From NCBI RefSeq assembly GCF_000340565.2, contig NZ_CP007203.1:1061281-1125280 (forward strand): 64,000 bases of DNA, written 5' to 3'. This document shows, in pieces, positions 1-8,407 of this stretch; positions within the stretch are counted from its first letter, which is position 1, and every line of letters begins with the position of its first letter. The stretch is from Nodularia spumigena CCY9414. GTDB taxonomy: Bacteria; Cyanobacteriota; Cyanobacteriia; Cyanobacteriales; Nostocaceae. Below the pieces are notes generated by a model. The model searched no databases. It was not told the DNA's origin and was given only the letters and a program-made list of their open reading frames with translations. A program made the position numbers and the translations under genes.

Positions 1-2435
1 GCCAATTCGCTCACACTCAACCCACCAATGCGGGAAGTTGTGCCATAGAATCCCAGTTTTAATAAATCCCCACCGATACCAATAGCTTCAAAAATTTGTG
101 CTGCTTGATAACTGGAAAGGAGAGAAATTCCCATCTTAGAGAGAATTTTCAGTAAACCCGAATTAATGGCTTTACGGTAATTTCCGATAGCTTCCTCTAG
201 AGTCAGAGTAGCAATTTTACCCCTTTCCATGAAGCTTTGAGTTTTGGGTTCAAACCACCAACTGCGGACAGTATCCAAAGCTGTGTAAGGACAAACAGCA
301 TCTACACCATAACCAATCAGACAAGCAAAATGATGTGTACTCCAGCACTGGGCTGTATTCACAATCAGCGAAGTTTTTGTTCGCAATCCTTGGCGAATCA
401 GATGATGATGTACAGCACCTGCGGCTAATAAAGGTGGAATGTAGGTATACTCTGTACTGATGCCATTTTCTCCTTCCAGCTGGCGGTCACTTAAAATTAA
501 AATCTTTGCCCCTGCCTTGACAGATTCCGCCGCTTGTGCTTGCAAAGACTCTACAGCCTCTTTCAAACCTTCTGGGCCGTTAGCAATAGCAAACAACGTT
601 GATAATTCCGCCGTCGCAAACCCTGATAACCGAATCGCCTCCAATTCTGTCTCAGTCAACACAGGCGATTCTAACTTCAGTTTCCGGGCGTGTTCTGGCT
701 TCACTTCCAGTAAATTACCCCGTTCGCCCAGTTCCACATTCAACGACATCACCAACTTTTCCCGTAAAGGGTCAATAGGTGGGTTAGTCACTTGAGCAAA
801 ACGCTGTTTAAAATAGTCATACAGCAAGTGAGGTTTTTCTGACAGCACCGCTAGAGGAATATCATCCCCCATGCAGAAAGTGGCTTCTTTACCCTCAGCC
901 GCCATTGGCTGAATTACCATTTCTACATCTTCTGTGGTATAGCCAAAGGCTAATTGATGACGCAGTAAGGTTTGTTTATCAATTGTGTTTGTGGGAGAAT
1001 GACTCTTGCCATTACCATTCACAGATGAAGGCTGACTAACAAGATTTTTCAGTTCTTGACGATACTGTTTTAACCATTCCCCATAGGGATGCTGCTTGGC
1101 GATACGTTGCTTAATTTCCCAATTCTTCAGCACTTCATGATTGACTAAATCCACAGCAATCATTTGTCCTGGCCCAAGTCTACCTTTCTCAATAATGTTG
1201 GCTTCTGGGATGTCAACTACACCAGCTTCGGAAGCCACAACAATATAATCATCTTTAGTAATGACGTAACGGGCTGGTCTTAAACCGTTACGGTCTAATG
1301 TAGCGCCAACTTTTTCACCATCACTAAATACTAAAAGTGCTGGGCCGTCCCATGCTTCTTGCAGACCACTGTAATATTCGTAGAAATCAACAATTTCTGG
1401 GTATTTAGCCAAACAAGGCTGATTTTGGTATGCTTCTGGAACCATCATCATTAAGGCTTCCAAGGGACTCCGGCCAGAAAGTACCATTAATTCTAGGACG
1501 TTATCTAAAGTCGCCGAGTCACTATTATCAATGTGAACTAAGGGCTTGAATTCATCCGCGCGATTCTCCTTCAAAGAGGCTCTGCCAACGCCCCATACTG
1601 GATGATTCAGGCTGGCTTCTCGTGCCGTCATCCAGTTGATGTTACCCAATAAAGTATTAATTTCACCGTTATGACCCAATAGCCGCATCGGTTGCGCTAA
1701 AGGCCATTTGGGCATTGTATTAGTACTAAAGCGGCGATGATAAACAGCAAAAGCACTCTTATAAGCTGGATTTTTTAAATCTAGATAAAACTCTCCCAAA
1801 ATAGCAGAACGCACCATGCCTTTATAAACAATTGTGCGACTGGACAAGGAGCAAATATAGAATTCTTCAGAAATATTTTTGGTAGCTTTGAAAATTCTTC
1901 TGCGGGTGATATACAACTCTCTTTCTAGTTCTTCGCCACTCTTATCGGCTGATGCTAGAAAAACTTGTTCTATTTGGGGTTGATTTTCTCTCGCTTGTCT
2001 CCCCAGTAAATTCGGTTGCACTGGTACTACTCGCCAACCCAGTACAGTTAATTTCTCTTCTGCGGCTATTTCCTCAAATATTGCCTTAATTTTTGCGGCT
2101 ATTTCAGTATTTTGAGGTAAAAATAACATTCCCACCGCTACATTCCCCGAAGAATAGTCTTTTTGGAACAATTCCCAAGGGATAGCTGTCAAAATTCCTG
2201 CACCATCACCAGAATCTTGGTCTGCGCTACAACCACCCCGGTGTTCTAAGCAGGTCAATGCAGCTAAAGATTTTGTGACAATTTCGTGGCTAGCATAATT
2301 CTGGCGATGAGCAATAAAACCTACACCACAGGCATCTCGTTCTTCTACTAACCACCTTTGTCCCTGATAATTGTCCTGAGAGTTAATATCCGAAATTTTC
2401 ATTGTTTGTGATTGATGCATCGCTTTATCTTTCAT
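1..2435 (-). CDS. glsF: Glutamate synthase (GOGAT) large chain, 5' part; runs off the window
   Basis: Glutamate synthase makes two glutamates from glutamine and 2-oxoglutarate in the GS-GOGAT ammonium assimilation cycle. I translated the minus strand from the ATG at 2435; it stays open to the window edge (about 811 residues). An AGGAA ribosome-binding site lies just upstream. The class II amidotransferase domain begins at Cys36 in ERDACGVGF, so residues 1-35 are the usual cleaved propeptide. LEHRGG, GHNGEINTL and GLRPARY follow as expected, then the central domain. The FMN/Fe-S part is outside the window, so ferredoxin- versus NADPH-dependence cannot be read directly. The ferredoxin type (glsF, also called gltS or gltB) is inferred from the organism. 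In-frame ATGs at 2420 and 2402 are weaker start candidates. Confidence 0.93.
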   Translation of the reverse strand, partial: MKDKAMHQSQTMKISDINSQDNYQGQRWLVEERDACGVGFIAHRQNYASHEIVTKSLAALTCLEHRGGCSADQDSGDGAGILTAIPWELFQKDYSSGNVAVGMLFLPQNTEIAAKIKAIFEEIAAEEKLTVLGWRVVPVQPNLLGRQARENQPQIEQVFLASADKSGEELERELYITRRRIFKATKNISEEFYICSLSSRTIVYKGMVRSAILGEFYLDLKNPAYKSAFAVYHRRFSTNTMPKWPLAQPMRLLGHNGEINTLLGNINWMTAREASLNHPVWGVGRASLKENRADEFKPLVHIDNSDSATLDNVLELMVLSGRSPLEALMMMVPEAYQNQPCLAKYPEIVDFYEYYSGLQEAWDGPALLVFSDGEKVGATLDRNGLRPARYVITKDDYIVVASEAGVVDIPEANIIEKGRLGPGQMIAVDLVNHEVLKNWEIKQRIAKQHPYGEWLKQYRQELKNLVSQPSSVNGNGKSHSPTNTIDKQTLLRHQLAFGYTTEDVEMVIQPMAAEGKEATFCMGDDIPLAVLSEKPHLLYDYFKQRFAQVTNPPIDPLREKLVMSLNVELGERGNLLEVKPEHARKLKLESPVLTETELEAIRLSGFATAELSTLFAIANGPEGLKEAVESLQAQAAESVKAGAKILILSDRQLEGENGISTEYTYIPPLLAAGAVHHHLIRQGLRTKTSLIVNTAQCWSTHHFACLIGYGVDAVCPYTALDTVRSWWFEPKTQSFMERGKIATLTLEEAIGNYRKAINSGLLKILSKMGISLLSSYQAAQIFEAIGIGGDLLKLGFYGTTSRIGGLSVSEL

Positions 2436-3226
2436 AGCCTGTTCCTGAGATGGTTAGTCACAAATCTTGCCAGTATTTGTGAGAAAAATTTCCTAGCCCT
2501 GAGCGTAGCCGAAGGGAGCGCAGCCGAAGGACTAAATTTGCTTCCCTGAGAAATACATAAAATAACCGAAATTTAGGGAAAAAATTTTAACTTCCGGTTT
2601 CTTTTCTTCTTTAACCGTGTTAAGATGATTGCAGTATTTTTTTATACTTACTGCATTAATACTGAGTGAGACAAATCACCTTTGCCCTCACAGCCCTTTA
2701 TTGATATCGTAAAGCTCTTTTTTTGCTCAATTCTCTATTCCCAGATTAAGATTAACTTTCCAGTAAAACGTGTTTGTCTTACCCATAACACAACTTAGTT
2801 TTAAAGGCCGAAATAATCCTGATTCATCCACAAAATCAGCGTATTACACAACATACCCATTTGACAATTCATCCAAATATCTGTTGTTGTATATATTTAT
2901 TTTTTGCTGATCATGTGATCTGTATTGCTACAAGACAGACCTTACTTAAATAGCAACCATCGGTGAGGATTGAATATTCTCAACCAGCTTTCAGAACTCA
3001 AACTACTGTATAGAGTCTGACTGAAACTAGTGATAGTTAAAACACTTAGTAACAGTGCTTTTAGTGGTATGATTACTTTTTGGATTTTACAAGAGACAGA
3101 GAGCCAATATATAGAGTATCACATTTGAGGAAAAATTAAATCACTATTTTTTAAGATTTGCTCACAATTAGTTAGCTAGTTGCTTGGGCGATAGTTGTCA
3201 AAAATAATGAGTAAATTATCGTACAA
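2436..3226. other. 791-bp intergenic region between divergent GOGAT and glycosidase genes
   Basis: No coding sequence is seen. The region is AT-rich and carries promoters for both divergent genes. Visible elements are a tandem pair of 15-mers (GAGCGTAGCCGAAGG at 2501-2515, GAGCGCAGCCGAAGG at 2516-2530), a repeat type common between Nostocales genes, and the NtcA-type box at 2634-2647. The rest shows nothing I can name. Confidence 0.7.
2634..2647. promoter_or_regulatory. Candidate NtcA binding site (GTA-N8-TAC)
   Basis: The sequence GTATTTTTTTATAC is a perfect GTA-N8-TAC palindrome, the known consensus of the cyanobacterial nitrogen regulator NtcA. It lies 199 bp upstream of the GOGAT start, which fits a nitrogen assimilation gene. 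I could not find a convincing TAN3T -10 box about 22 nt downstream on the minus strand. Activation from this site is therefore an inference. Confidence 0.5.
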
Positions 3227-5197
3227 ATGTCAAATCACCGCCGCAGAAAACATCACAGCGCTGTAGCCAAAAAGGCTACTCAAAAGTTTTTCCGGTCTAT
3301 AGCGCCAACAATCTTAGCAATTATATTGTGCTTAACTGCTACCCATGCTCTGAGCGCTCAGGAATCCCAGATTCATACCAAACCGATTCCAGAATTGATT
3401 GTCCAGTCACGCACCTTGACTGCCGGAGCATCAGCTTCTGGGAACCAAATTACCCTGAATGGTCGGACTTTAGCTGGGGCTTGGTTGCAGGAATCCCGAA
3501 CAGACGGTCAGGTAAAAACTCATCTGAGTGACGGCGCATTTAGGCAGTTCATGGGAGTTGATTTTTTAAGCAGCAATAGTGCAGCCAGACAGCCAGTTGA
3601 GTGGTTTTCACCAGTTAACCAGCCAGTGGTTTTAGCCACAAGGCAGCTAAAAGGGTATCGCTATCTGGATATTACTAATTTTGCCCAAGCAGCAGGTTGG
3701 CAGTTTCAAGCCAATGGGGATATTTTGGCGATCGCAATTCCCAAAGCCCAAATCAAAGATATTCGTCAGAGTCAGCAACCGTCAGGCGTAAGTAATCCTC
3801 CTTTTCAGTCAGCTCGCATCGTCTTAGATTTGGATCGCCCCGCACCTTGGCAACTTTCCCAAGGCTTACCCATAACCGAAGCAGACGAACCAGCCGCACG
3901 AGCCAATAGAGAGTGGATAGTCGCAATGGAAGGCATAGCCGATGCGGGTTTAATCCAACGCTACGCGCCGCCAACATCACTGCCGAATCCGCTCCCAAAA
4001 TTACCCGCACAACCAACCCGTCAACCACTGATTAGAAAATTGGAGGTGGTCAACAACCGCACAATTATTAGTCTGAGTGTGCCGTTTGGGATGTCTCCCC
4101 AAATTTTCACCTTAGCAGACCCTAATCGCCTGGTAATTGATCTTCGTCCTGATGCCTTGGTACAACGAGATATTACTTGGGCTTCTGGATTGCGCTGGCG
4201 ACAACAATTTGTCAATTTAGGTACAGAACGCTTTCCTGTAGTTTGGTTAGATATTAATCCCCAGCAAGTCGGGTTAACCTTAAAACCCATTGGCACAGAC
4301 CCCAACAGCCAGACGGGGATTGCACCGCTAATTCAAATGGCACAGCAGTCTTCAGTTGTAGCAGCAATTAATGCTGGTTATTTCAACCGTAATAATAAAT
4401 TACCCTTGGGCGCAATTCGTCGGGATGGTCAGTGGTTATCAGGGCCAATTCTCAACCGAGGAGCGATCGCTTGGAATGATTCTGGGCAATTTTACTTCGG
4501 TCGTCTCACCTTGCAAGAAACTTTAATCGCTGCCAATAATCAGAGGTTGCCGATTCTATTTGTGAATAGTGGCTACGTTCAGAGTGGTATTGCTCGTTAC
4601 ACCCCAACCTGGGGAACTAGCTACACTCCTTTAACAGACAATGAAGTTCTCCTGGTTGTCCAAAAAGACCGCGTGATAAATCAGCTACTAGGTGGAAAAT
4701 CTGGAGAAACAGCCGTTCCCATTCCCCAGGATGGCTACTTATTAACATTACGTGCCAATGCTACTAATACTGCATCTCAATTGCCGATTGGTACAGCAGT
4801 CAGCATTACTAGCACCACTAATTCGGCTGAGTTTAACCGTTATCCCCACATCATGGGAGCAGGACCACTGTTGGTACAAAATAATCAAATTGTCCTGAAT
4901 GCCCAAAGCGAAAAATTCAGTAAAGCTTTTATTAGACAAAAAGCTATTCGCAGTGGTATTTGCACAACAGCAAACGGCTCGTTGATGATTGCTGCTGTCC
5001 ACAATCGGGCTGGCGGACTAGGGCCAACCTTAGCGGAACACGCCCAATTAATGAAGAATATTGGTTGTGTGAACGCCCTCAATTTAGACGGTGGTAGTTC
5101 AACCAGCCTTTACCTAGGAGGACAACTACTCGACCGTTCCCCGAATACTGCGGCTCGTGTCCACAACGGTCTTGGGGTTTTCTTGCAACAACAGTAA
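3227..5197 (+). CDS. Exported phosphodiester glycosidase (NAGPA) domain protein
   Basis: 656 residues. The N-terminus is basic (SNHRRRKHH) and followed by a hydrophobic stretch at about 24-44 ending LSAQES, a likely Sec signal peptide, so the protein is periplasmic or outer-membrane facing. The middle (about 50-340) resembles cell-envelope beta-sandwich modules, with repeated (V/L)xDLxxP segments such as RIVLDLDRPAP and RLVIDLRPDA. The C-terminal 300 residues match the NAGPA family: AAINAGYFNRNNKLPLGAI near the domain start and NALNLDGGSSTSLYL close to the end, the family hallmark. Members cleave or bind phosphodiester-linked sugars, but the substrate here is unknown. No strong Shine-Dalgarno precedes the ATG. 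It is a monocistronic-looking gene followed by repeats. Confidence 0.82.
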   Translation: MSNHRRRKHHSAVAKKATQKFFRSIAPTILAIILCLTATHALSAQESQIHTKPIPELIVQSRTLTAGASASGNQITLNGRTLAGAWLQESRTDGQVKTHLSDGAFRQFMGVDFLSSNSAARQPVEWFSPVNQPVVLATRQLKGYRYLDITNFAQAAGWQFQANGDILAIAIPKAQIKDIRQSQQPSGVSNPPFQSARIVLDLDRPAPWQLSQGLPITEADEPAARANREWIVAMEGIADAGLIQRYAPPTSLPNPLPKLPAQPTRQPLIRKLEVVNNRTIISLSVPFGMSPQIFTLADPNRLVIDLRPDALVQRDITWASGLRWRQQFVNLGTERFPVVWLDINPQQVGLTLKPIGTDPNSQTGIAPLIQMAQQSSVVAAINAGYFNRNNKLPLGAIRRDGQWLSGPILNRGAIAWNDSGQFYFGRLTLQETLIAANNQRLPILFVNSGYVQSGIARYTPTWGTSYTPLTDNEVLLVVQKDRVINQLLGGKSGETAVPIPQDGYLLTLRANATNTASQLPIGTAVSITSTTNSAEFNRYPHIMGAGPLLVQNNQIVLNAQSEKFSKAFIRQKAIRSGICTTANGSLMIAAVHNRAGGLGPTLAEHAQLMKNIGCVNALNLDGGSSTSLYLGGQLLDRSPNTAARVHNGLGVFLQQQ

Positions 5198-5541
5198 TTA
5201 GGGCGTGGGGAGTGGGGAGTGTGGGGAGTGTGGGGAGTGTGGGAGGTGTGGGGAGAAGACGGTAACTTCCTAATGACTAATGACCAATGACCAATGACCA
5301 ATGACCAATGACCAATGACTAATCCTTTTTAAAGTTAAGGATAAGCTGGCATTTTTTGGATGAAGACTTGATTTAGAAACGCCAGTTTTAGTAGTAATCC
5401 TTAACACCTCCAAGTGTGATTTTGCTATGTTTAGTAAAATGTGACTAAATTAATCAGTTTTACGGTGGCAAAGCTACGCCAAATTTTTCCATTAATGGTT
5501 AAGAGTAATGACGGTTTGTTATATCGACCAATGAGGTAACT
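5198..5541. other. 344-bp intergenic region
   Basis: The first 126 bp are the composite repeat described separately. The remaining 220 bp before the cupin gene are AT-rich. They presumably carry the cupin promoter, but no consensus -35/-10 pair is clear. Confidence 0.6.
5201..5323 (-). repeat. Composite repeat: G-rich tract plus ATGACCA heptamers
   Basis: 5201-5253 is a run of GGGGAGTGT-like units. After a linker (GAAGACGGTAACTTCC) comes an array of ATGACCA heptamers at 5272-5323. Read on the minus strand this is heptamer array, GGAAGTTACCGTCTTC linker, then a pyrimidine-rich tract. That is the same order as at 43503-43640 and 55259-56340. It is non-coding and lies just behind the glycosidase gene. 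Confidence 0.85.
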
Positions 5542-5961
5542 ATGGCTCAATTTCAAGAAACTACACAAACTAACACTCTGCCTATACCCGTCGCGATCGC
5601 TAATAAAAGCGTTGCAGCAACTGAGCTGCGTCCTTGGGGTTCTTTTACAGTTTTAGAAGAAGGGCGCGGGTATAAAATTAAACGTATCGAAGTTAAGCCT
5701 GGACACCGCCTCAGTTTGCAAATGCACCATCACCGCAGTGAACACTGGATTGTTGTCTCTGGTACAGCTAGAGTCCTGTGTGGTGAAAAAGAAGTGCTGT
5801 TGAGCAACAATGAATCAACCTATGTCCCCCAATGTACATCCCATCGTCTAGAGAATCCTGGCGTGATTCCTTTAGTGTTAATTGAAGTCCAAAATGGCGA
5901 ATATTTAGGTGAAGATGATATTATTCGCTACCAAGATGATTATGCCCGTACTAAGGTTTAA
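5542..5961 (+). CDS. Cupin protein, mannose-6-phosphate isomerase type II-like
   Basis: 139 residues. It matches the C-terminal cupin domain of bifunctional type II phosphomannose isomerase/GDP-mannose pyrophosphorylase (ManC), but as a free-standing domain. LRPWGSFTVLEEG opens the domain. SLQMHHHRSEHWIVVSG carries the His/Glu metal ligands of cupin motif 1, and STYVPQCTSHRLENPG is motif 2 with its His. The ATG is preceded by GAGGTAACT, a good ribosome-binding site. Stand-alone members in cyanobacteria are assumed to interconvert mannose-6-P and fructose-6-P for sugar-nucleotide synthesis. No partner pyrophosphorylase gene is adjacent, so the function is a family-level inference. Confidence 0.85.
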   Translation: MAQFQETTQTNTLPIPVAIANKSVAATELRPWGSFTVLEEGRGYKIKRIEVKPGHRLSLQMHHHRSEHWIVVSGTARVLCGEKEVLLSNNESTYVPQCTSHRLENPGVIPLVLIEVQNGEYLGEDDIIRYQDDYARTKV

Positions 5962-6618
5962 CGCCGCAACAGGGTAGGGTGTAAAAATTATGCAACTACG
6001 CTCAAATAAGAGGAAAGAGAGCAAGTCCTAAGTTGACAATTTCATAGACAAAACTATACTTATATTGACAAAAATCAATATATATTTTAGGAAAAAATCA
6101 ACTACTTGATATATAATACGGTGATATCAAGTATTGAATTGAGACTATTGCCGACGCGAAAACCAAGCAATGATGGTGGTAGTCTTTTTCAGAAACTTAA
6201 TTGGAACACAATCGCGTCTGGCTAAGGCGTGAAAGTCTACTGAGGGATAACTGCTCCCATGCTCCCGTTGAAGTAGAAAGTAAAGTCTAGTTTTGTCTAG
6301 GTTTTATATAGCAGTTAAGCAGGATAATTTGCCAAGTAATTTCAATCCCCCGCGCTCGGGTGTTCCCCGCGCCGATGCTCCCTGCTTCTTCTGTCCCTAC
6401 CTGAATTTAGGTGGGGACTAACACTAATAGTGATATGCTTAGGTAATAATAGTAATTTACTAATCAATAAGCAGACAAGATTAGGAGTGCCTAGTCAAGC
6501 ATAGGCTCATCCCTACTCCAGAAAAAATCAAAAAAAGATTTTTTGTGAACTTGTGATTTTTGTACTTCACCCGTCTGTAATATTGAAGATGGGGTTTTTT
6601 ATTGCCAAAACTAATTCC
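5962..6618. other. 657-bp non-coding region upstream of the Fe-S carrier gene
   Basis: No convincing open reading frame. It holds the promoter-like 6033-6060 sequence, a long-range pair AACTGCT/AGCAGTT flanking about 6247-6315, and a GC-rich hairpin-prone block near 6345-6385 that stands out in AT-rich surroundings. A weak hairpin (GCCTA/TAGGC) sits near 6489-6505. The phrase CCCGTTGAAGTAGAAAG (about 6264-6280) vaguely resembles tnpB 3' ends, but I would not call it one. Confidence 0.45.
6033..6060 (+). promoter_or_regulatory. Near-consensus sigma-70-type promoter
   Basis: TTGACA (6033-6038), a 16-bp spacer, then TATACT (6055-6060). It points rightward, but the next recognised gene starts 560 bp later at 6619. 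It may drive an untranslated RNA or a long leader. Confidence 0.5.
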
Positions 6619-6957
6619 ATGATTCATTTGAGTCAAGTAGCCATCAGTGAAATTAGGCGATTACAGTTAAAACAGCAACCAAATGCTTTGTTGAGATTAA
6701 CAATTAAGCAAGGCGGCTGTTCTGGGTTGTTTTACGATATGTCGTTTGATGAAACTGTAAAATTTAATGATCGCGTCTTTGACTTAAGCAGTATTAAAGT
6801 TATTGTAGATGACGAAAGCTTTAATTATGTCAATGGATTGGCATTGGATTATTCCGAAGATTTAATGGGTGGGGGTTTTCGCTTCCACAACCCTCAAGCG
6901 ATCGCTACCTGTGGCTGTGGTAATTCTTTCTCCATTGCTACGCCCAACTCTGTTTAA
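6619..6957 (+). CDS. A-type iron-sulfur cluster carrier (IscA/HesB family)
   Basis: 112 residues from the ATG at 6619 (MIHLSQVAISEIRR). A longer in-frame reading from 6553 adds 22 residues unlike the family and is unlikely. The three family cysteines are present: GGCSGL in the middle and TCGCGNSF at the C-terminus (C-Xn-C-G-C). This pattern binds or transfers a [2Fe-2S]/[4Fe-4S] cluster. Nostocales have several such proteins, including HesB in the nif cluster. This one stands alone next to ribosomal genes, so it is probably a housekeeping carrier (IscA/SufA-like) rather than nitrogen-fixation specific. Confidence 0.87.
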   Translation: MIHLSQVAISEIRRLQLKQQPNALLRLTIKQGGCSGLFYDMSFDETVKFNDRVFDLSSIKVIVDDESFNYVNGLALDYSEDLMGGGFRFHNPQAIATCGCGNSFSIATPNSV

Positions 6958-7057
6958 CTAAAAAAAAATTATAAGTTTGACATAAAAGCCCAAAAAAAGA
7001 TATAATTAGGATTTGTTAAAACTTAGACACTCTAAGCAGCTTTACGCGCTGTAACTC

Positions 7058-7441
7058 ATGCCAACAATACAGCAACTCATCCGTACTGAACGCGAAAAAG
7101 CGCGTCAGAAAACTAAATCTCCGGCTCTGAAGCAATGCCCACAACGTCGGGGTGTTTGTACAAGAGTGTACACAACTACACCTAAAAAGCCTAACTCAGC
7201 TCTACGTAAAGTAGCAAGGGTAAGACTGACATCGGGATTTGAAGTCACAGCTTACATTCCAGGTATCGGTCACAACTTGCAAGAACACTCAGTAGTCATG
7301 ATTCGTGGCGGTCGGGTAAAAGACTTACCAGGTGTGAGATACCACATTATCCGTGGAACCTTAGATACAGCTGGAGTCAAAGACCGCAAACAAGGGCGTT
7401 CCAAATATGGAACCAAACGCCCGAAAGAAGCGAAAAAATAG
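7058..7441 (+). CDS. rpsL: 30S ribosomal protein S12
   Basis: 127 residues, normal bacterial length. The N-terminus [12 protein letters not shown] and the loop [15 protein letters not shown] are characteristic. This loop lies at the decoding centre and contains the classic streptomycin-resistance lysine. [10 protein letters not shown] is the second conserved loop. It is the first gene of the str operon (rpsL-rpsG-fusA-tufA), all on the plus strand. The gap to rpsG is unusually wide. Confidence 0.98.
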
Positions 7442-7793
7442 GCAATAAGCGATTAATAGTATGAGATGACGATGAAAATGTTTCGGTGCGAAGAGCCGAA
7501 ATACAGAAAAATTAGCGGTGCTTGCTTATTTAAAATCTCGCTAAAGCCTGATGAAGCTGGCAGAAGTAAGTAATTTTAAGCAGTATCCAGCAAACTGATA
7601 CTAGCGGTTGCATCTAAATATTAAAATTTATGATGTTATCGCCTTCTCTAGTTGTAGTGAGCAAATCAATCAGTCAGTCTCCCTGCAACCTTAGAGAAAA
7701 AAAGACAAAGTTTGAACGGCGGCTTTCCCCGCCCACATATCCAGTGTCTGATAGCATATAATTTCGTTGACAAATCCGAATTAAAGGTAAAGT
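7442..7793 (+). other. 352-bp gap between rpsL and rpsG
   Basis: No gene. There are two small hairpins: TTTCGG/CCGAAA around 7479-7501, and GGCGG/CCGCC around 7718-7733. A perfect TATAAT at 7757-7762, 31 bp before the rpsG start, could be an extra promoter, although no -35 is visible. A leader or autoregulatory role is possible but unproven. Confidence 0.45.
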
Positions 7794-8264
7794 ATGTCTC
7801 GTCGTGGTGTTATTCAAAGGCGTCCAGTTCCGCCTGATTCCGTATATAACAGTCGCCTGGTAAGCATGATAATCCGGCGGGTGATGCGTCATGGAAAGAA
7901 ATCACTGGCTGCAAGGCTGGTTTATGATGCCATGAAAACTATTGAAGAACGCACTGGTGCTGCTCCTTTGGAAACCTTTGAAAGAGCAGTACGAAACGCT
8001 ACACCTTTGGTAGAAGTAAAAGCTCGACGTGTTGGTGGAGCAACCTATCAAGTACCGATGGAAGTTCGCACAGACCGAGGTACAACTCTAGCCTTACGCT
8101 GGCTAGTAAATTTTTCCAGGTCTAGACCCGGCCGCACAATGGCAAGTAAATTAGCTAATGAGTTAATGGATGCTGCCAACGAAACCGGGAATGCAATTCG
8201 TAAGCGCGAAGAAACACACCGGATGGCAGAAGCTAACAAAGCTTTTGCACACTATCGTTACTAA
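7794..8264 (+). CDS. rpsG: 30S ribosomal protein S7
   Basis: 156 residues, the usual length. [20 protein letters not shown] at the start, then [31 protein letters not shown] and [18 protein letters not shown] are S7 hallmarks. S7 nucleates assembly of the 16S rRNA 3' domain, and in many bacteria it represses its own operon. It follows rpsL and precedes fusA by 143 bp. That gap contains a short direct repeat (CGGTATATCG, twice, at about 8273-8306). Confidence 0.98.
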   Translation: MSRRGVIQRRPVPPDSVYNSRLVSMIIRRVMRHGKKSLAARLVYDAMKTIEERTGAAPLETFERAVRNATPLVEVKARRVGGATYQVPMEVRTDRGTTLALRWLVNFSRSRPGRTMASKLANELMDAANETGNAIRKREETHRMAEANKAFAHYRY

Positions 8265-8407
8265 GAAAAGCGGCGGTATATCGTGGATCTAAAAACGGTA
8301 TATCGCGGACTCAGAAAGACAGATACGGTTTTCCGTAGAAGTATAGAATCTTAACAAAGAGTAATATACAAGATATCATGAGGCAAAAACTATAATAGGA
8401 GGCTACT

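Noticed and set aside
6240-6320. Possible second tnpB/omega-RNA relic (CCCGTTGAAGTAGAAAG)
   Set aside because: Only a short vague resemblance; no terminal hairpin plus GTGTCAA-like end follows.
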